A DNA stretch of 64,000 bases from Bradyrhizobium sp. dw_411 (GTDB lineage: Bacteria > Pseudomonadota > Alphaproteobacteria > Rhizobiales > Xanthobacteraceae): NCBI RefSeq assembly GCF_018449695.1, contig NZ_JAAVUY010000006.1, positions 248,001 to 312,000 of the forward strand. The letters run 5' to 3'. This document shows positions 32,936-40,682 of the stretch, in pieces. The notes below the pieces were generated by a model. The model did no database searches. It saw only the letters and a program-made list of their open reading frames with translations, and had not been told where the DNA came from. The number at the start of each line of letters is the position of its first letter. Position 1 is the stretch's first letter. The translations under genes were made by a program, and so were the position numbers.

Positions 32936-35146
32936 TCACGACGCTTTCGATTGAACACTTCCATCCGCATCCTGCATTCCCTCTGCAACTCCGAAGAGCT
33001 TCGCGACGCGGGCCAATCGCGTCGCCGTGTCGCCGGATATCTCCCCGGAAGCCGACAGCACGTTGCGAATGGCAGCAAACGCCGCGCGGCGCGCTTCGAT
33101 TCCGTGCGGCAGCATTTTCGGGATGGCCGCGAGGCTTGCGTCCTCGTCGAGGTTCAACATGAAGAACTGCTCACGTACCAGGGCCTTGAACTGGGATAAG
33201 GTCAGCCACGCTTCCACATCGTCCTTTCGCATCCTGCGCAGCGCCTCGAGGCTCCGCTCGTCGACCATGCCCCGGGTCATGCCCACATAAAGCAGGGCAC
33301 GGATGCCGCACTCCCTGAGACCGCCGCTTCCGATTCTGGATCTCAGCTCCGCGATACGCGTATCCAGAAGTTTACGGTGATCCGCGGACATTTCCGGACG
33401 CGGCGACGGATCGGCATTCGGATCGATGCCTACAGCCGCTTGCAGCGCGGGCGAACCATAGATGGCGAGGAAGAGCGATTCACTCAGCGTCTCCTGCGTG
33501 TCCCGCCATTTGTCGAGGACGTCCACGATGCTCTTGGAAACGGTTTCCTGGGCTTTAACGAACGGATTGTCCTTTGCCGCAGGCTGGCGGTTCTCGCGCG
33601 CCTTCTCCGCGGTCCGGGCCAGCGCCCCGGAAAACGCATTGTCGCCGCCGAAGGCTTCATATCCAACGCGCAGGGGATGCAAGTTCCGCATCCACTCCGC
33701 CACCTGTGGCGTCACCATGGCGCGAATCCAGGGTTGGACGAAGGTCCGGTAGTTGGAAAGATTGATTTCCGACACGCGCTTGGCGGTCGCAAAACGCCGC
33801 TCGTCCTCAACCGTGTTGCCGCCCATCGCGCGGAGATCGTCGAGCGTGCGCCGCTCGCAGCGCATGACCCAGGCGCCACCGACGAGATCCGCTTGAGTGG
33901 TATCGCCGGTTTTCGCCTCAAAGGTCGCTTCATAGAGGCCGGGAGGCAGCACATCGATCAGATCGATATTGCTCGAAAACTCGGCGTGCTCCTTCCTGGC
34001 GACGCCGCCGGAAACAAAAATGCCGAGATGGCCGACGGTCTCATGGACCGTGTAGACGATCGTCTGCCCGTAATACCTGATCTCGTCGACGTCGCGGTAA
34101 AGATCGAGAATCCAGCCAAGCGCCTGCTGCGGCGGCGTGATGTTATCGCCTTTGGAACAGAATACCACGATCGGCGAGCGTATCTTGCGCAGATCGACGA
34201 CCTCGCCGTCGGCGGTCTTGATCCGCCCGGCCGCAAGATTGTTGCCGACAAACAGCTCATCGACGATAAACTGGATTTCCTCTGCGTTGAGGTTGACGTG
34301 CCCGCCCCACCAGCGCTCGAATTCGAGATAGCGCTCGGCTTCAGTATCGACCTTCGAATAGACATTGTACTGCTTGGTCCACAACGTATTCGACGGATTC
34401 GCTTTTTCGAAATTCTGCACCAGCCAGGCGCCATCGAACTTGCCACCGCCGAGATCGCTGGTCATCGCGGTCAGCCAGCTTCCGCCCAGCAGGCCGCCCG
34501 AATAGCGCATCGGGTTCATGCCGCGCACACCCGCCCAATATGACAAGGGCGCACCGGCGATGATGATCGGCCCGAACAATTCGGGTCGAAGTGACGCGAG
34601 AATCATAACAGCCCAACCGGCCTGACAATTGCCGATCACGCAGGGCTTGCCGTCGGCGCCCGGATGCAGCGCGATGACTTTTTCCAGAAATGTACCCTCG
34701 GCGTACGCGATATCCCCGATGGTCTGTCCCGGCATCGGTTCGGGCATGAAGCCGATGAAGTAGCAGGGATGTCCGGCCTTCATGGCGACGCCGATCTCGC
34801 TGTCGGCCTTGAAGCCGCCGATGCCGGGACCATGGCCGGCACGCGGGTCGATCACGACGAACGGGCGCCGGCCGGGATCGATCGCAACCCCGCTGGGCGG
34901 CGTGACACGGACGAGTGCGTAGTTCACCCGCCGCTTCAGGTTTCTTCCATCGGCGACCAGCTCCACGGAATAATCGAGAACATGAGGCACGGTTTCGGCG
35001 AGATGTTCACGATACTGTTCCCCCCGCTTGCGCATAACGTCCAGGAACAAGACACTGCGCTGCCCCGTATCCACCAGATATTCGAAGGCGGATGCAAAAA
35101 ATCCCGGCATTGCGCGCCCACCGAGGGCCGGCTTGTCCATCGACAT
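32936..35146 (-). CDS. DUF3141 protein, PHA-synthase-like alpha/beta hydrolase
   Basis: 736 residues, a DUF3141 family protein. The alpha/beta-hydrolase core (about 90-430) has a cysteine nucleophile: G-N-C-Q-A-G at 172-177 (Cys174), where PHA synthases have G-x-C-x-G. A later Asp in VVFCSKGDNITPP and a His in HETVGHLGIFVSGG complete a Cys-Asp-His triad like that of PHA synthases. The C-terminal third is helical and Arg/Glu-rich. DUF3141 genes often sit next to pta-ackA. The enzyme's reaction is unknown; acyl transfer or hydrolysis of hydroxyacyl-CoA is plausible. First gene of the operon, 57 bases after a FixK-type box. Confidence 0.83.
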   Translation of the reverse strand: MSMDKPALGGRAMPGFFASAFEYLVDTGQRSVLFLDVMRKRGEQYREHLAETVPHVLDYSVELVADGRNLKRRVNYALVRVTPPSGVAIDPGRRPFVVIDPRAGHGPGIGGFKADSEIGVAMKAGHPCYFIGFMPEPMPGQTIGDIAYAEGTFLEKVIALHPGADGKPCVIGNCQAGWAVMILASLRPELFGPIIIAGAPLSYWAGVRGMNPMRYSGGLLGGSWLTAMTSDLGGGKFDGAWLVQNFEKANPSNTLWTKQYNVYSKVDTEAERYLEFERWWGGHVNLNAEEIQFIVDELFVGNNLAAGRIKTADGEVVDLRKIRSPIVVFCSKGDNITPPQQALGWILDLYRDVDEIRYYGQTIVYTVHETVGHLGIFVSGGVARKEHAEFSSNIDLIDVLPPGLYEATFEAKTGDTTQADLVGGAWVMRCERRTLDDLRAMGGNTVEDERRFATAKRVSEINLSNYRTFVQPWIRAMVTPQVAEWMRNLHPLRVGYEAFGGDNAFSGALARTAEKARENRQPAAKDNPFVKAQETVSKSIVDVLDKWRDTQETLSESLFLAIYGSPALQAAVGIDPNADPSPRPEMSADHRKLLDTRIAELRSRIGSGGLRECGIRALLYVGMTRGMVDERSLEALRRMRKDDVEAWLTLSQFKALVREQFFMLNLDEDASLAAIPKMLPHGIEARRAAFAAIRNVLSASGEISGDTATRLARVAKLFGVAEGMQDADGSVQSKAS

Positions 35147-35202
35147 GATGTTCCATCCTTGCAGCCAGGCACGATAAGGAGGCCTGCGCGGCGGCGCGGA
35201 CT

Positions 35203-35216
35203 TTGATCTAGGTCAA
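35203..35216. promoter_or_regulatory. FixK/FNR-type box (TTGATCTAGGTCAA)
   Basis: TTGAT-N4-GTCAA, 56 bases upstream of the DUF3141 ATG at 35146. It overlaps the last codons of the AI-2E-type gene (stop at 35208-35210). The same 14 bases recur at 40636. Confidence 0.75.
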
Positions 35217-36383
35217 GGGTGCTTTGCTCAGATTTTCGGCGCTTGATCGGGCTTTCTCGGCTGTCGCTTCGCCAGGCGAATTGGCATCGAGGCGATCCTC
35301 GCCGATCCACGCCATCATCAACTCCCAGGCTACCGCCAGGATGACGGGCCCGATGAACAGACCGACAATTCCATGGGCCAACGTTCCGCCAAGCACGCCG
35401 ATGAAGATGACCAATACCGGTGTCGAGAGGCCACGCCCCATCAACAGCGGCTTGAGCGCATTGTCGGAAAGGCCGACCAACACGAGGAAGATCGTGATCA
35501 GCACAGCGGTGCCAACGTCCTTGGCCGTCCAGATCCAGATGATGACTGGAAGCAGGATCGGCAACGATCCGATCTGCACAATGCCGAGCACCAGGATGCC
35601 GAATGCGAGCGCCCCGGCGTTGGGAACCCCTGCGATCTTCAATACAATTCCAGCCAGCATAGCCTGAAGTGCCGCGATGCCGATCACGCCCTGGAGCACG
35701 GTGCGGATGGTGGCGCCGGCCAGCGCCACGAAACTTTCGCTTCGCTCAGGGACGATACGCGCGAGCGCACGTTTGCTCGCCGCGACAAGGCGCGGCCCAT
35801 ATGGAAACAGGAAGCCTGAAATCACAACTGAGGCGAGAAATTTGAGCGTTCCAGTACCGGCGCTGCCCGCGATCGCAAGAACAGGACCCGCCAGCGGCTT
35901 CAGATGAGGCGCGAGTTCACGAAGGGCTGCTTCCAGATTTACCGACGCCATTTTCCAGAATTTAAAAAGCGTCGCGCCGATAACTGGCCAGTCGTTGACG
36001 GCGTCGGGCGGCGCGGGGATCGTGAGATCTCCCGACGTCAGTTGATCGGAAATGTTGCGCAGCCCCTCGACGAGACCGAGACCAAGCCACGCGGCCGGTC
36101 CAAGAAACACTGCCAGGACAACAAGGGTAACGGCGACCGCAGCGACGCCGGGCCGATGCCCGAGGCGCTCCGATAGCCAGTTGTACGCGGGATAGAGCGC
36201 GACGGCGAGTACCGCGCTCCAAACCAGGATCGAGATGAATGGACGCAGCAGAATGAACGACCAGAGGATAAGCAGAGCGAGCAGCGCGAGGCGAATGGCG
36301 ATCTGGATCACCTCTTCGCCTGTTCTGTCTTGTTCGCCTGTTTGGTCTTGCCTTGCTCCCGAGGGAGCTTCGCCGACGTCCAT
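35208..36383 (-). CDS. AI-2E family transporter (PerM/TqsA-like)
   Basis: 391 residues. Eight or so hydrophobic segments, with the family pattern of an N-terminal block (LALLALLILWSFILLRPFISILVWSAVLAVALYP) and a C-terminal block with GVLGGTLAHGIVGLFIGPVILAVAWEL. Members include TqsA (autoinducer-2 export) and Na+/H+ antiporter-like proteins, so substrate cannot be stated. ATG at 36383 chosen (GGGGAGA upstream); an ATG at 36395 is also open. Divergent from the GNAT gene, sharing the FixK-type box at 36449. Confidence 0.8.
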   Translation of the reverse strand: MDVGEAPSGARQDQTGEQDRTGEEVIQIAIRLALLALLILWSFILLRPFISILVWSAVLAVALYPAYNWLSERLGHRPGVAAVAVTLVVLAVFLGPAAWLGLGLVEGLRNISDQLTSGDLTIPAPPDAVNDWPVIGATLFKFWKMASVNLEAALRELAPHLKPLAGPVLAIAGSAGTGTLKFLASVVISGFLFPYGPRLVAASKRALARIVPERSESFVALAGATIRTVLQGVIGIAALQAMLAGIVLKIAGVPNAGALAFGILVLGIVQIGSLPILLPVIIWIWTAKDVGTAVLITIFLVLVGLSDNALKPLLMGRGLSTPVLVIFIGVLGGTLAHGIVGLFIGPVILAVAWELMMAWIGEDRLDANSPGEATAEKARSSAENLSKAPLT

Positions 36384-36448
36384 ATGTCTCCCCATCGGTC
36401 GACAGCGGTCTTCTACATTTCCTTATTGGCACGCCCGTCCCCGCAGGC

Positions 36449-36462
36449 TTGATCCAGATCAA
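36449..36462. promoter_or_regulatory. FixK/FNR-type box (TTGATCCAGATCAA)
   Basis: Perfect TTGAT-N4-ATCAA between divergent genes, 65 bases from the AI-2E-type start (36383) and 79 bases from the GNAT start (36542). Confidence 0.83.
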
Positions 36463-36541
36463 TTAGCCGATAGCGCCGGGCGTTTCATCTCACATGCCAT
36501 CAGAGGCCGCATGATCCGTGCCGCGACGGATGAGAGAGACG

Positions 36542-37060
36542 ATGAAATTTGGCAGCTACTCGGCCCTGGAGCATCTGCGCGACGGGCGCCCGATTGAAAT
36601 CCGCGCCCTGCAGCTCGCGGATGAGGCCGATATGCTCGCTGCCATCGATCGCATCGGCCCGGAGTCGCGGCAGCGCCGCTTTTTTGTGACCAAACGCGGC
36701 TTCTCCGAGCAGGAGAAGGCCTTCTTCATGAAGATCGATTTCGTCGATCACGTCGCCCTGGTGGTCCAAATCGAGGAAGACAAGCGGCCGGTCATCATCG
36801 GTGGCGCGAGGTATGTGGTGGTCAAGCCCGGTCAGGCCGAGGTGGCCTTCATGGTGATCGACGCCTATCAAGGCCAGGGGATCGGAGCGATCCTCACCCG
36901 GCATCTCGCGGGTCTGGCACGTGCGGCGGGGTTGAAGGAGCTGATAGCGGAGGTCTTGCCGCAGAACACCGCGATGCTCAAGGTGCTCACCAAGTTCGGC
37001 TTCCGGCCGGGTCGCCGTACCGATCCGCAGGTGGCGCATTTGATCCTGCCCCTGCTGTAG
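36542..37060 (+). CDS. GNAT family N-acetyltransferase
   Basis: 172 residues. The acetyl-CoA motif A is AFMVIDAYQGQGIGAILTRHLAGLARAAGL (Q/R-x-x-G-x-G/A form QGQGIG), followed by LPQNTAMLKVLTKFGFRPGRR. This resembles the acetyltransferase domain found in Pat-type lysine acetyltransferases, which are fused to acyl-CoA synthetase or cNMP domains elsewhere; here it is free-standing. Protein acetylation linked to the acetyl-phosphate pool is a possible role but speculative. ATG at 36542 with GAGAGAGACG upstream. Confidence 0.8.
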   Translation: MKFGSYSALEHLRDGRPIEIRALQLADEADMLAAIDRIGPESRQRRFFVTKRGFSEQEKAFFMKIDFVDHVALVVQIEEDKRPVIIGGARYVVVKPGQAEVAFMVIDAYQGQGIGAILTRHLAGLARAAGLKELIAEVLPQNTAMLKVLTKFGFRPGRRTDPQVAHLILPLL

Positions 37061-37069
37061 CGGACGGCG

Positions 37070-37357
37070 TCATCGCAAGCCAAGCAGCGAGCGGCGATAG
37101 TAACCGCGGCGCGCTTCCTTGAGGCACACATAGCTGCCTGCGGAGCCACCACCGTAGAGCTTTTGATTCCTGAGATAGTATTTGCTCTTTTTAAAATCGA
37201 GCCAGACCACGACGTCATCGGGACAGTGCCGCTGCGCCTGGTCCTCATACCTGAACAGGGCAAGAAGGGCCGAAGCGCCGGTCGCGCTCAACAGGATGAT
37301 CAGGGCCGCCGCGGTGCCCACGGCCTGTTTACGGCACGACAAGATGAACGCTCCCAT
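37070..37357 (-). CDS. Small secreted Tyr/Arg-rich protein
   Basis: 95 residues, signal peptide to about 30 (LIILLSATGASA), mature part HCPDDVVVWLDFKKSKYYLRNQKLYGGGSAGSYVCLKEARRGYYRRSLLGLR split by two Cys. ATG at 37357 (GTG one codon before is possible). The FixK-type box at 37409-37422 lies 52 bases upstream, so the gene belongs to the putative regulon. Homologous small exported proteins exist in related genomes as far as I recall; no function known. Confidence 0.72.
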   Translation of the reverse strand: MGAFILSCRKQAVGTAAALIILLSATGASALLALFRYEDQAQRHCPDDVVVWLDFKKSKYYLRNQKLYGGGSAGSYVCLKEARRGYYRRSLLGLR

Positions 37358-37408
37358 CACGCTACCCTTTCAGGAATCGAGAAGCTGGAAAAACAGGACG
37401 GCGACAGC

Positions 37409-37422
37409 TTGACCTGGATCAA
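37409..37422. promoter_or_regulatory. FixK/FNR-type box (TTGACCTGGATCAA)
   Basis: TTGAC-N4-ATCAA, 52 bases upstream of the small secreted protein gene. On the other side, 39 bases separate it from the kinase gene's stop codon, so only the small gene is a target. Confidence 0.7.
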
Positions 37423-37461
37423 GCCCAAACCGGAGTCGCGACGATGGAATGCGGACAAGCA

Positions 37462-39321
37462 TCAATTCGACAGTTCGACAAGCGGCAGGCTGATGCGAAA
37501 TGTGGCGCCGCGTCCAGCCAGGTTTTCCGCGACTATCCGCCCGCCATGGGCGTCGACAATGGTGCGCGCGATCGACAGCCCCATGCCCATGCCATGGGGC
37601 TTTGTCGTGAAAAACGGCTCGAACACCTCCTTCAGCTTATCGGCGGGAATGCCAGGACCGGCGTCCGAGATGAAGATATCGGCAGAGTCGCCATCACGCG
37701 CGGTCAAGACCCTGACTTTGCGTTCGGCACTCGGCATGCCCGACATCGCATCCATCGCATTGACGATCAGATTCAGGATGACTTGCTGAAGTTGAATGAA
37801 ATCGCCATTGACGGGAAGCGGTGTCGGCGCGATCAAACTGATCATCTCGACTTCCCGCGCAATCGACAGCGCCGAAAGAAATCGCACGGTCTCGCGTACA
37901 ACGTCGTTGAGATCAATTTGCCTGGGCTCAAATGGCGCCTTCTTCAGCAGGCTCCGTAACCGGACAATCACGTCGCTGGCGCGCTGGTCGTCACGGCGAA
38001 TGTCGGCAAGGATTTCCCCGATTTCATGCAGGTCGGGGACCGGAGATTTGATCATCATCTCCGCTGTTTCGACGTTGGCCAGCATGGCTCCGAGCGGCTG
38101 GTTGATCTCGTGTGCGATGGTCGCGGTAAGTTCGCCGGCCATGGAAAAACGGTTCATGTGAGCCAATTCCGCCGAGCGTTGCCGCGACACGAGCTCCGCA
38201 TTGAAGCGCCGCCGACGCTCGAACAACAGACTGGAAATCAGAACGCTTTGCAACAATAGCACCGCGCATACCACCAGAATTTGCGTGCGGTATTTCTGCC
38301 AGGCAGTTGGCTCGCGAAAATAGACTTCGCTATCGGACGGAAGACCGCTTTCGCCAATCCCCCAGCGCCGCAGTTCACGCCAGTCATAGATTGGCTTCGC
38401 AAAGCCCACCGGTTGAATTGTGATGCTATCCGGCTTTTCTCCGTCGAGCATGCGTACGGCAGCGGTGCCCGCTTGTTTGCTCAACATACGCGCCGACAGC
38501 ATCGGCCCGCCGACAATTTCCTGGCCGAAGAACGAATCATCGTGCGTGAAAATCGGCGCATTCGCCGTGGCATAGAGATTTTTCAGAGCCCGATCGCCTT
38601 CATATGCAACGCCGGCCGCATCGACAAGCATGGTGTGCCAGAAGATCGCTGAGTGCGATGGAAGATGAGCTGTTTGCTTCAGCATGTCCTGGAATGAAAG
38701 ATTGTCATACCATCTGATATCGATCCGGCCTTCCAAAGGCCGCAGATCCTGCTGAATTTCGTTCCGCCAGAACAATTCATTGGGCGAGTTGCCGTTGACC
38801 ACGGCCACGATCTTTGTATCTGGCGATATCCGCAAGAAACTCTCGAAAAGAAAGCGGAAGTCGTGTTTGACGACAACCAGGACATCGTTTTGCGAGATAC
38901 CGGAGTATTGGAGCCGGCGTTGATCGATTGCCGTAAGCAGGGCCGGCGCTTTCGGAAACAGATGCTCTCTGTGCCGCCGCAGGAATGCAGCGGCGGGTGC
39001 GCCGATGGCGATAATCAGGTCCGGGACACGCTCGGCATAAAGCGCGTTTAGATATCGAACGAAAGGTGGCTCCGGGTTGGAGTCGCCCGAGCGGGCACTT
39101 TCAAGCGAGTGCTCACCCACGTCCAGCGGCCAAGGAGACTGCCTGTCCAGTTCCGTCCGTATTTGTTTGGCATATTCGTTCCACGGTCTAAATTCTCGAC
39201 CGACCGAATGAAGGATCAATACCGTCTTGTGCTCGGTCGCATGCAGGCTTCCCGAATGCGACAGACAAGCGACAACGCAAACGGTCGCTAGCCATCGTGG
39301 CAATCCAGTACATCCGCGCAT
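37462..39321 (-). CDS. Sensor histidine kinase with ABC-binding-protein-like sensor domain
   Basis: 619 residues from ATG at 39321 (GGGAG upstream). Signal-like N-terminus, a periplasmic domain at about 30-335 resembling the ABC substrate-binding family PF04392 (TVLILHSVGREFRPWNEYAKQIRTEL, DLIIAIGAPAAAFL, GNSPNELFWR), one membrane helix at about 347-367, HisKA with His404 in AHEINQPLGAM, and HATPase_c (NLIVNAMDAM, DAGPGIP, MGMGLSIARTIVDAHGG). The AHEINQPL H-box is of the FixL/NtrY class that partners FixJ-type regulators. No regulator gene adjoins it. The ligand is unknown. FixJ-like regulator at 26038 is the candidate partner. Confidence 0.85.
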   Translation of the reverse strand: MRGCTGLPRWLATVCVVACLSHSGSLHATEHKTVLILHSVGREFRPWNEYAKQIRTELDRQSPWPLDVGEHSLESARSGDSNPEPPFVRYLNALYAERVPDLIIAIGAPAAAFLRRHREHLFPKAPALLTAIDQRRLQYSGISQNDVLVVVKHDFRFLFESFLRISPDTKIVAVVNGNSPNELFWRNEIQQDLRPLEGRIDIRWYDNLSFQDMLKQTAHLPSHSAIFWHTMLVDAAGVAYEGDRALKNLYATANAPIFTHDDSFFGQEIVGGPMLSARMLSKQAGTAAVRMLDGEKPDSITIQPVGFAKPIYDWRELRRWGIGESGLPSDSEVYFREPTAWQKYRTQILVVCAVLLLQSVLISSLLFERRRRFNAELVSRQRSAELAHMNRFSMAGELTATIAHEINQPLGAMLANVETAEMMIKSPVPDLHEIGEILADIRRDDQRASDVIVRLRSLLKKAPFEPRQIDLNDVVRETVRFLSALSIAREVEMISLIAPTPLPVNGDFIQLQQVILNLIVNAMDAMSGMPSAERKVRVLTARDGDSADIFISDAGPGIPADKLKEVFEPFFTTKPHGMGMGLSIARTIVDAHGGRIVAENLAGRGATFRISLPLVELSN

Positions 39322-39758
39322 TACTGCTCCCGGATCCCGAACTCGCGAAAATCCACGATACTGCCGGCGGGCAGCAGATCCTCCGAACCGAACGAGTGCA
39401 ACAGGAACACGCCTCGGATCTGCCGCCGCAGGTGCAATCGCGGCAAGCACGATGAGCGTAAGCCAACCCTTTATCGCCCGCGCCATGATTCATGGTCCGC
39501 AAGCAGCGGCCTCTGCCAGAGCAGCGGTAGTTTGGCACGGTCAAGCGGCGACGGCAACTTGGCGTCGGAAAGCGGCCCGGCAATTCACGAAGCGCCGGGT
39601 ACCTGGCTCTCGTAGTTGCGGGTAACGTTCGCGCGCAAAATACGATCGCGAACGATCGACGGGCGCACCATTGTCCCTGCGTACAATAGGAATGGATTTT
39701 CCCAGCGTATAGGACAGTTGATTGCTGACTTGTGCAACCTAGAAGTGGGGACGTTGTC
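39322..39758. other. Upstream region of the kinase, possible gene remnant
   Basis: 437 bases between the kinase and the porin. On the minus strand from 39486 a signal-peptide-like stretch (MARAIKGWLTLIVLAAIAPAAADPRR) runs into a +1 frame encoding VFLLHSFGSEDLLPAG, like the kinase's own VLILHSVGREFRP. The +1 frame ends in TAA overlapping the kinase ATG (TAATG). This may be a broken duplicate of the kinase N-terminus. The region also carries the imperfect TTGTCC palindrome at 39671. Confidence 0.4.
39671..39686. promoter_or_regulatory. Imperfect TTGTCC-N4-GGACAA palindrome, copy 3
   Basis: TTGTCCCTGCGTACAA matches the dyads at 25973 and 27074 except one base in the right half (GTACAA for GGACAA). 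It lies 73 bases upstream of the porin start and 185 bases from the remnant start at 39486. Confidence 0.4.
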
Positions 39759-40499
39759 ATGAGGGTAAAATCGTTTTTGATGGGTTTCGCAGCACTCGGC
39801 CTGTCGACGCCGGTCTTTGCCGCGGACCTGCCGGCCCGTCCGGTAAAGGCACCCGTTGTCGTGGAGCGAGTCTACGATTGGACAGGCTTGTATATCGGCG
39901 CAAATGGTGGCTGGGGTGAAAGCCGCAACTGTTGGAGTTTCACATCGGCCGCGGGCGCATTTCCTGACGGATGCAGTTCCAAATCGGGAGGCGTTTTCGG
40001 CGGCCAGCTCGGCTATCGCTGGCAAATGGGCCAATTTGTATTCGGCGCAGAGGGCCAGGGTGATTGGGCATCACTGCGGGCGTCGCGAACGAGCCTGATC
40101 AACGCTGCCTTTTCCGAGACCACAAAGCTTGACGCATTTGGTCTCTTCACGGGACAAATCGGCTGGGCCTGGAATGCGGCCCTCATTTATCTGAAGGGGG
40201 GCGCGGCGGTTACCGACAATCGTTACGACATCTTCACGACTGTTGGCGGTGTCGGTGCGGCCTCGGCTACCGCAACGCGGTGGGGTGGCGCGGTGGGCGT
40301 CGGATTTGAATACGGCTTTACGCCCAATTGGAGTGTTGGCATCGAGTACGATCGGCTCTTTATGGGCGACGCCAATAATTCCTTCTCTGTAGCCAATCCG
40401 ATCGTGGCTGGCGCTGCCAACCGCGTCGGCCAGGACGTCGATCTGGTATTGTTCCGACTCAACTATCGATTTGGTGGCCCGGTCGTCGCGGGATACTGA
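39759..40499 (+). CDS. Omp25-like outer membrane beta-barrel protein
   Basis: 246 residues. Signal peptide (to about 23, STPVFA) then ADLPARPVKAPVVVERVYDWTGLYIGANGGWGES, the standard start of the Omp25/RopB-like porin family of alphaproteobacteria. The rest is alternating beta-like strands with Gly/aromatic residues and ends in NYRFGGPVVAGY with an aromatic C-terminal residue, as required for outer-membrane insertion. ATG at 39759 with GGGG upstream. The imperfect TTGTCC palindrome lies 73 bases before it. Confidence 0.83.
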   Translation: MRVKSFLMGFAALGLSTPVFAADLPARPVKAPVVVERVYDWTGLYIGANGGWGESRNCWSFTSAAGAFPDGCSSKSGGVFGGQLGYRWQMGQFVFGAEGQGDWASLRASRTSLINAAFSETTKLDAFGLFTGQIGWAWNAALIYLKGGAAVTDNRYDIFTTVGGVGAASATATRWGGAVGVGFEYGFTPNWSVGIEYDRLFMGDANNSFSVANPIVAGAANRVGQDVDLVLFRLNYRFGGPVVAGY

Positions 40500-40635
40500 G
40501 GATTGATCACAACCGGGAAAGTTCCGGCCTCCACACCCGGATTTTCCCGACCGACGGGATTCGGAACCCATCTCGACCCTGAAATTGGGAGGCTGCGGTC
40601 GGCCGATCGCGCCTGGCCCTATTGCGAGGCCGTCG

Positions 40636-40649
40636 TTGATCTAGGTCAA
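40636..40649. promoter_or_regulatory. FixK/FNR-type box (TTGATCTAGGTCAA)
   Basis: TTGAT-N4-GTCAA, identical to the box at 35203, only 33 bases before the ATG at 40683. The frame of the HD gene is open upstream to 40503 but would cover the box, so 40683 is the better start. The short distance implies a short leader. Confidence 0.72.
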
Positions 40650-40682
40650 CAATCCCGCCGGGATCGGCCTCATTCTTATCGA

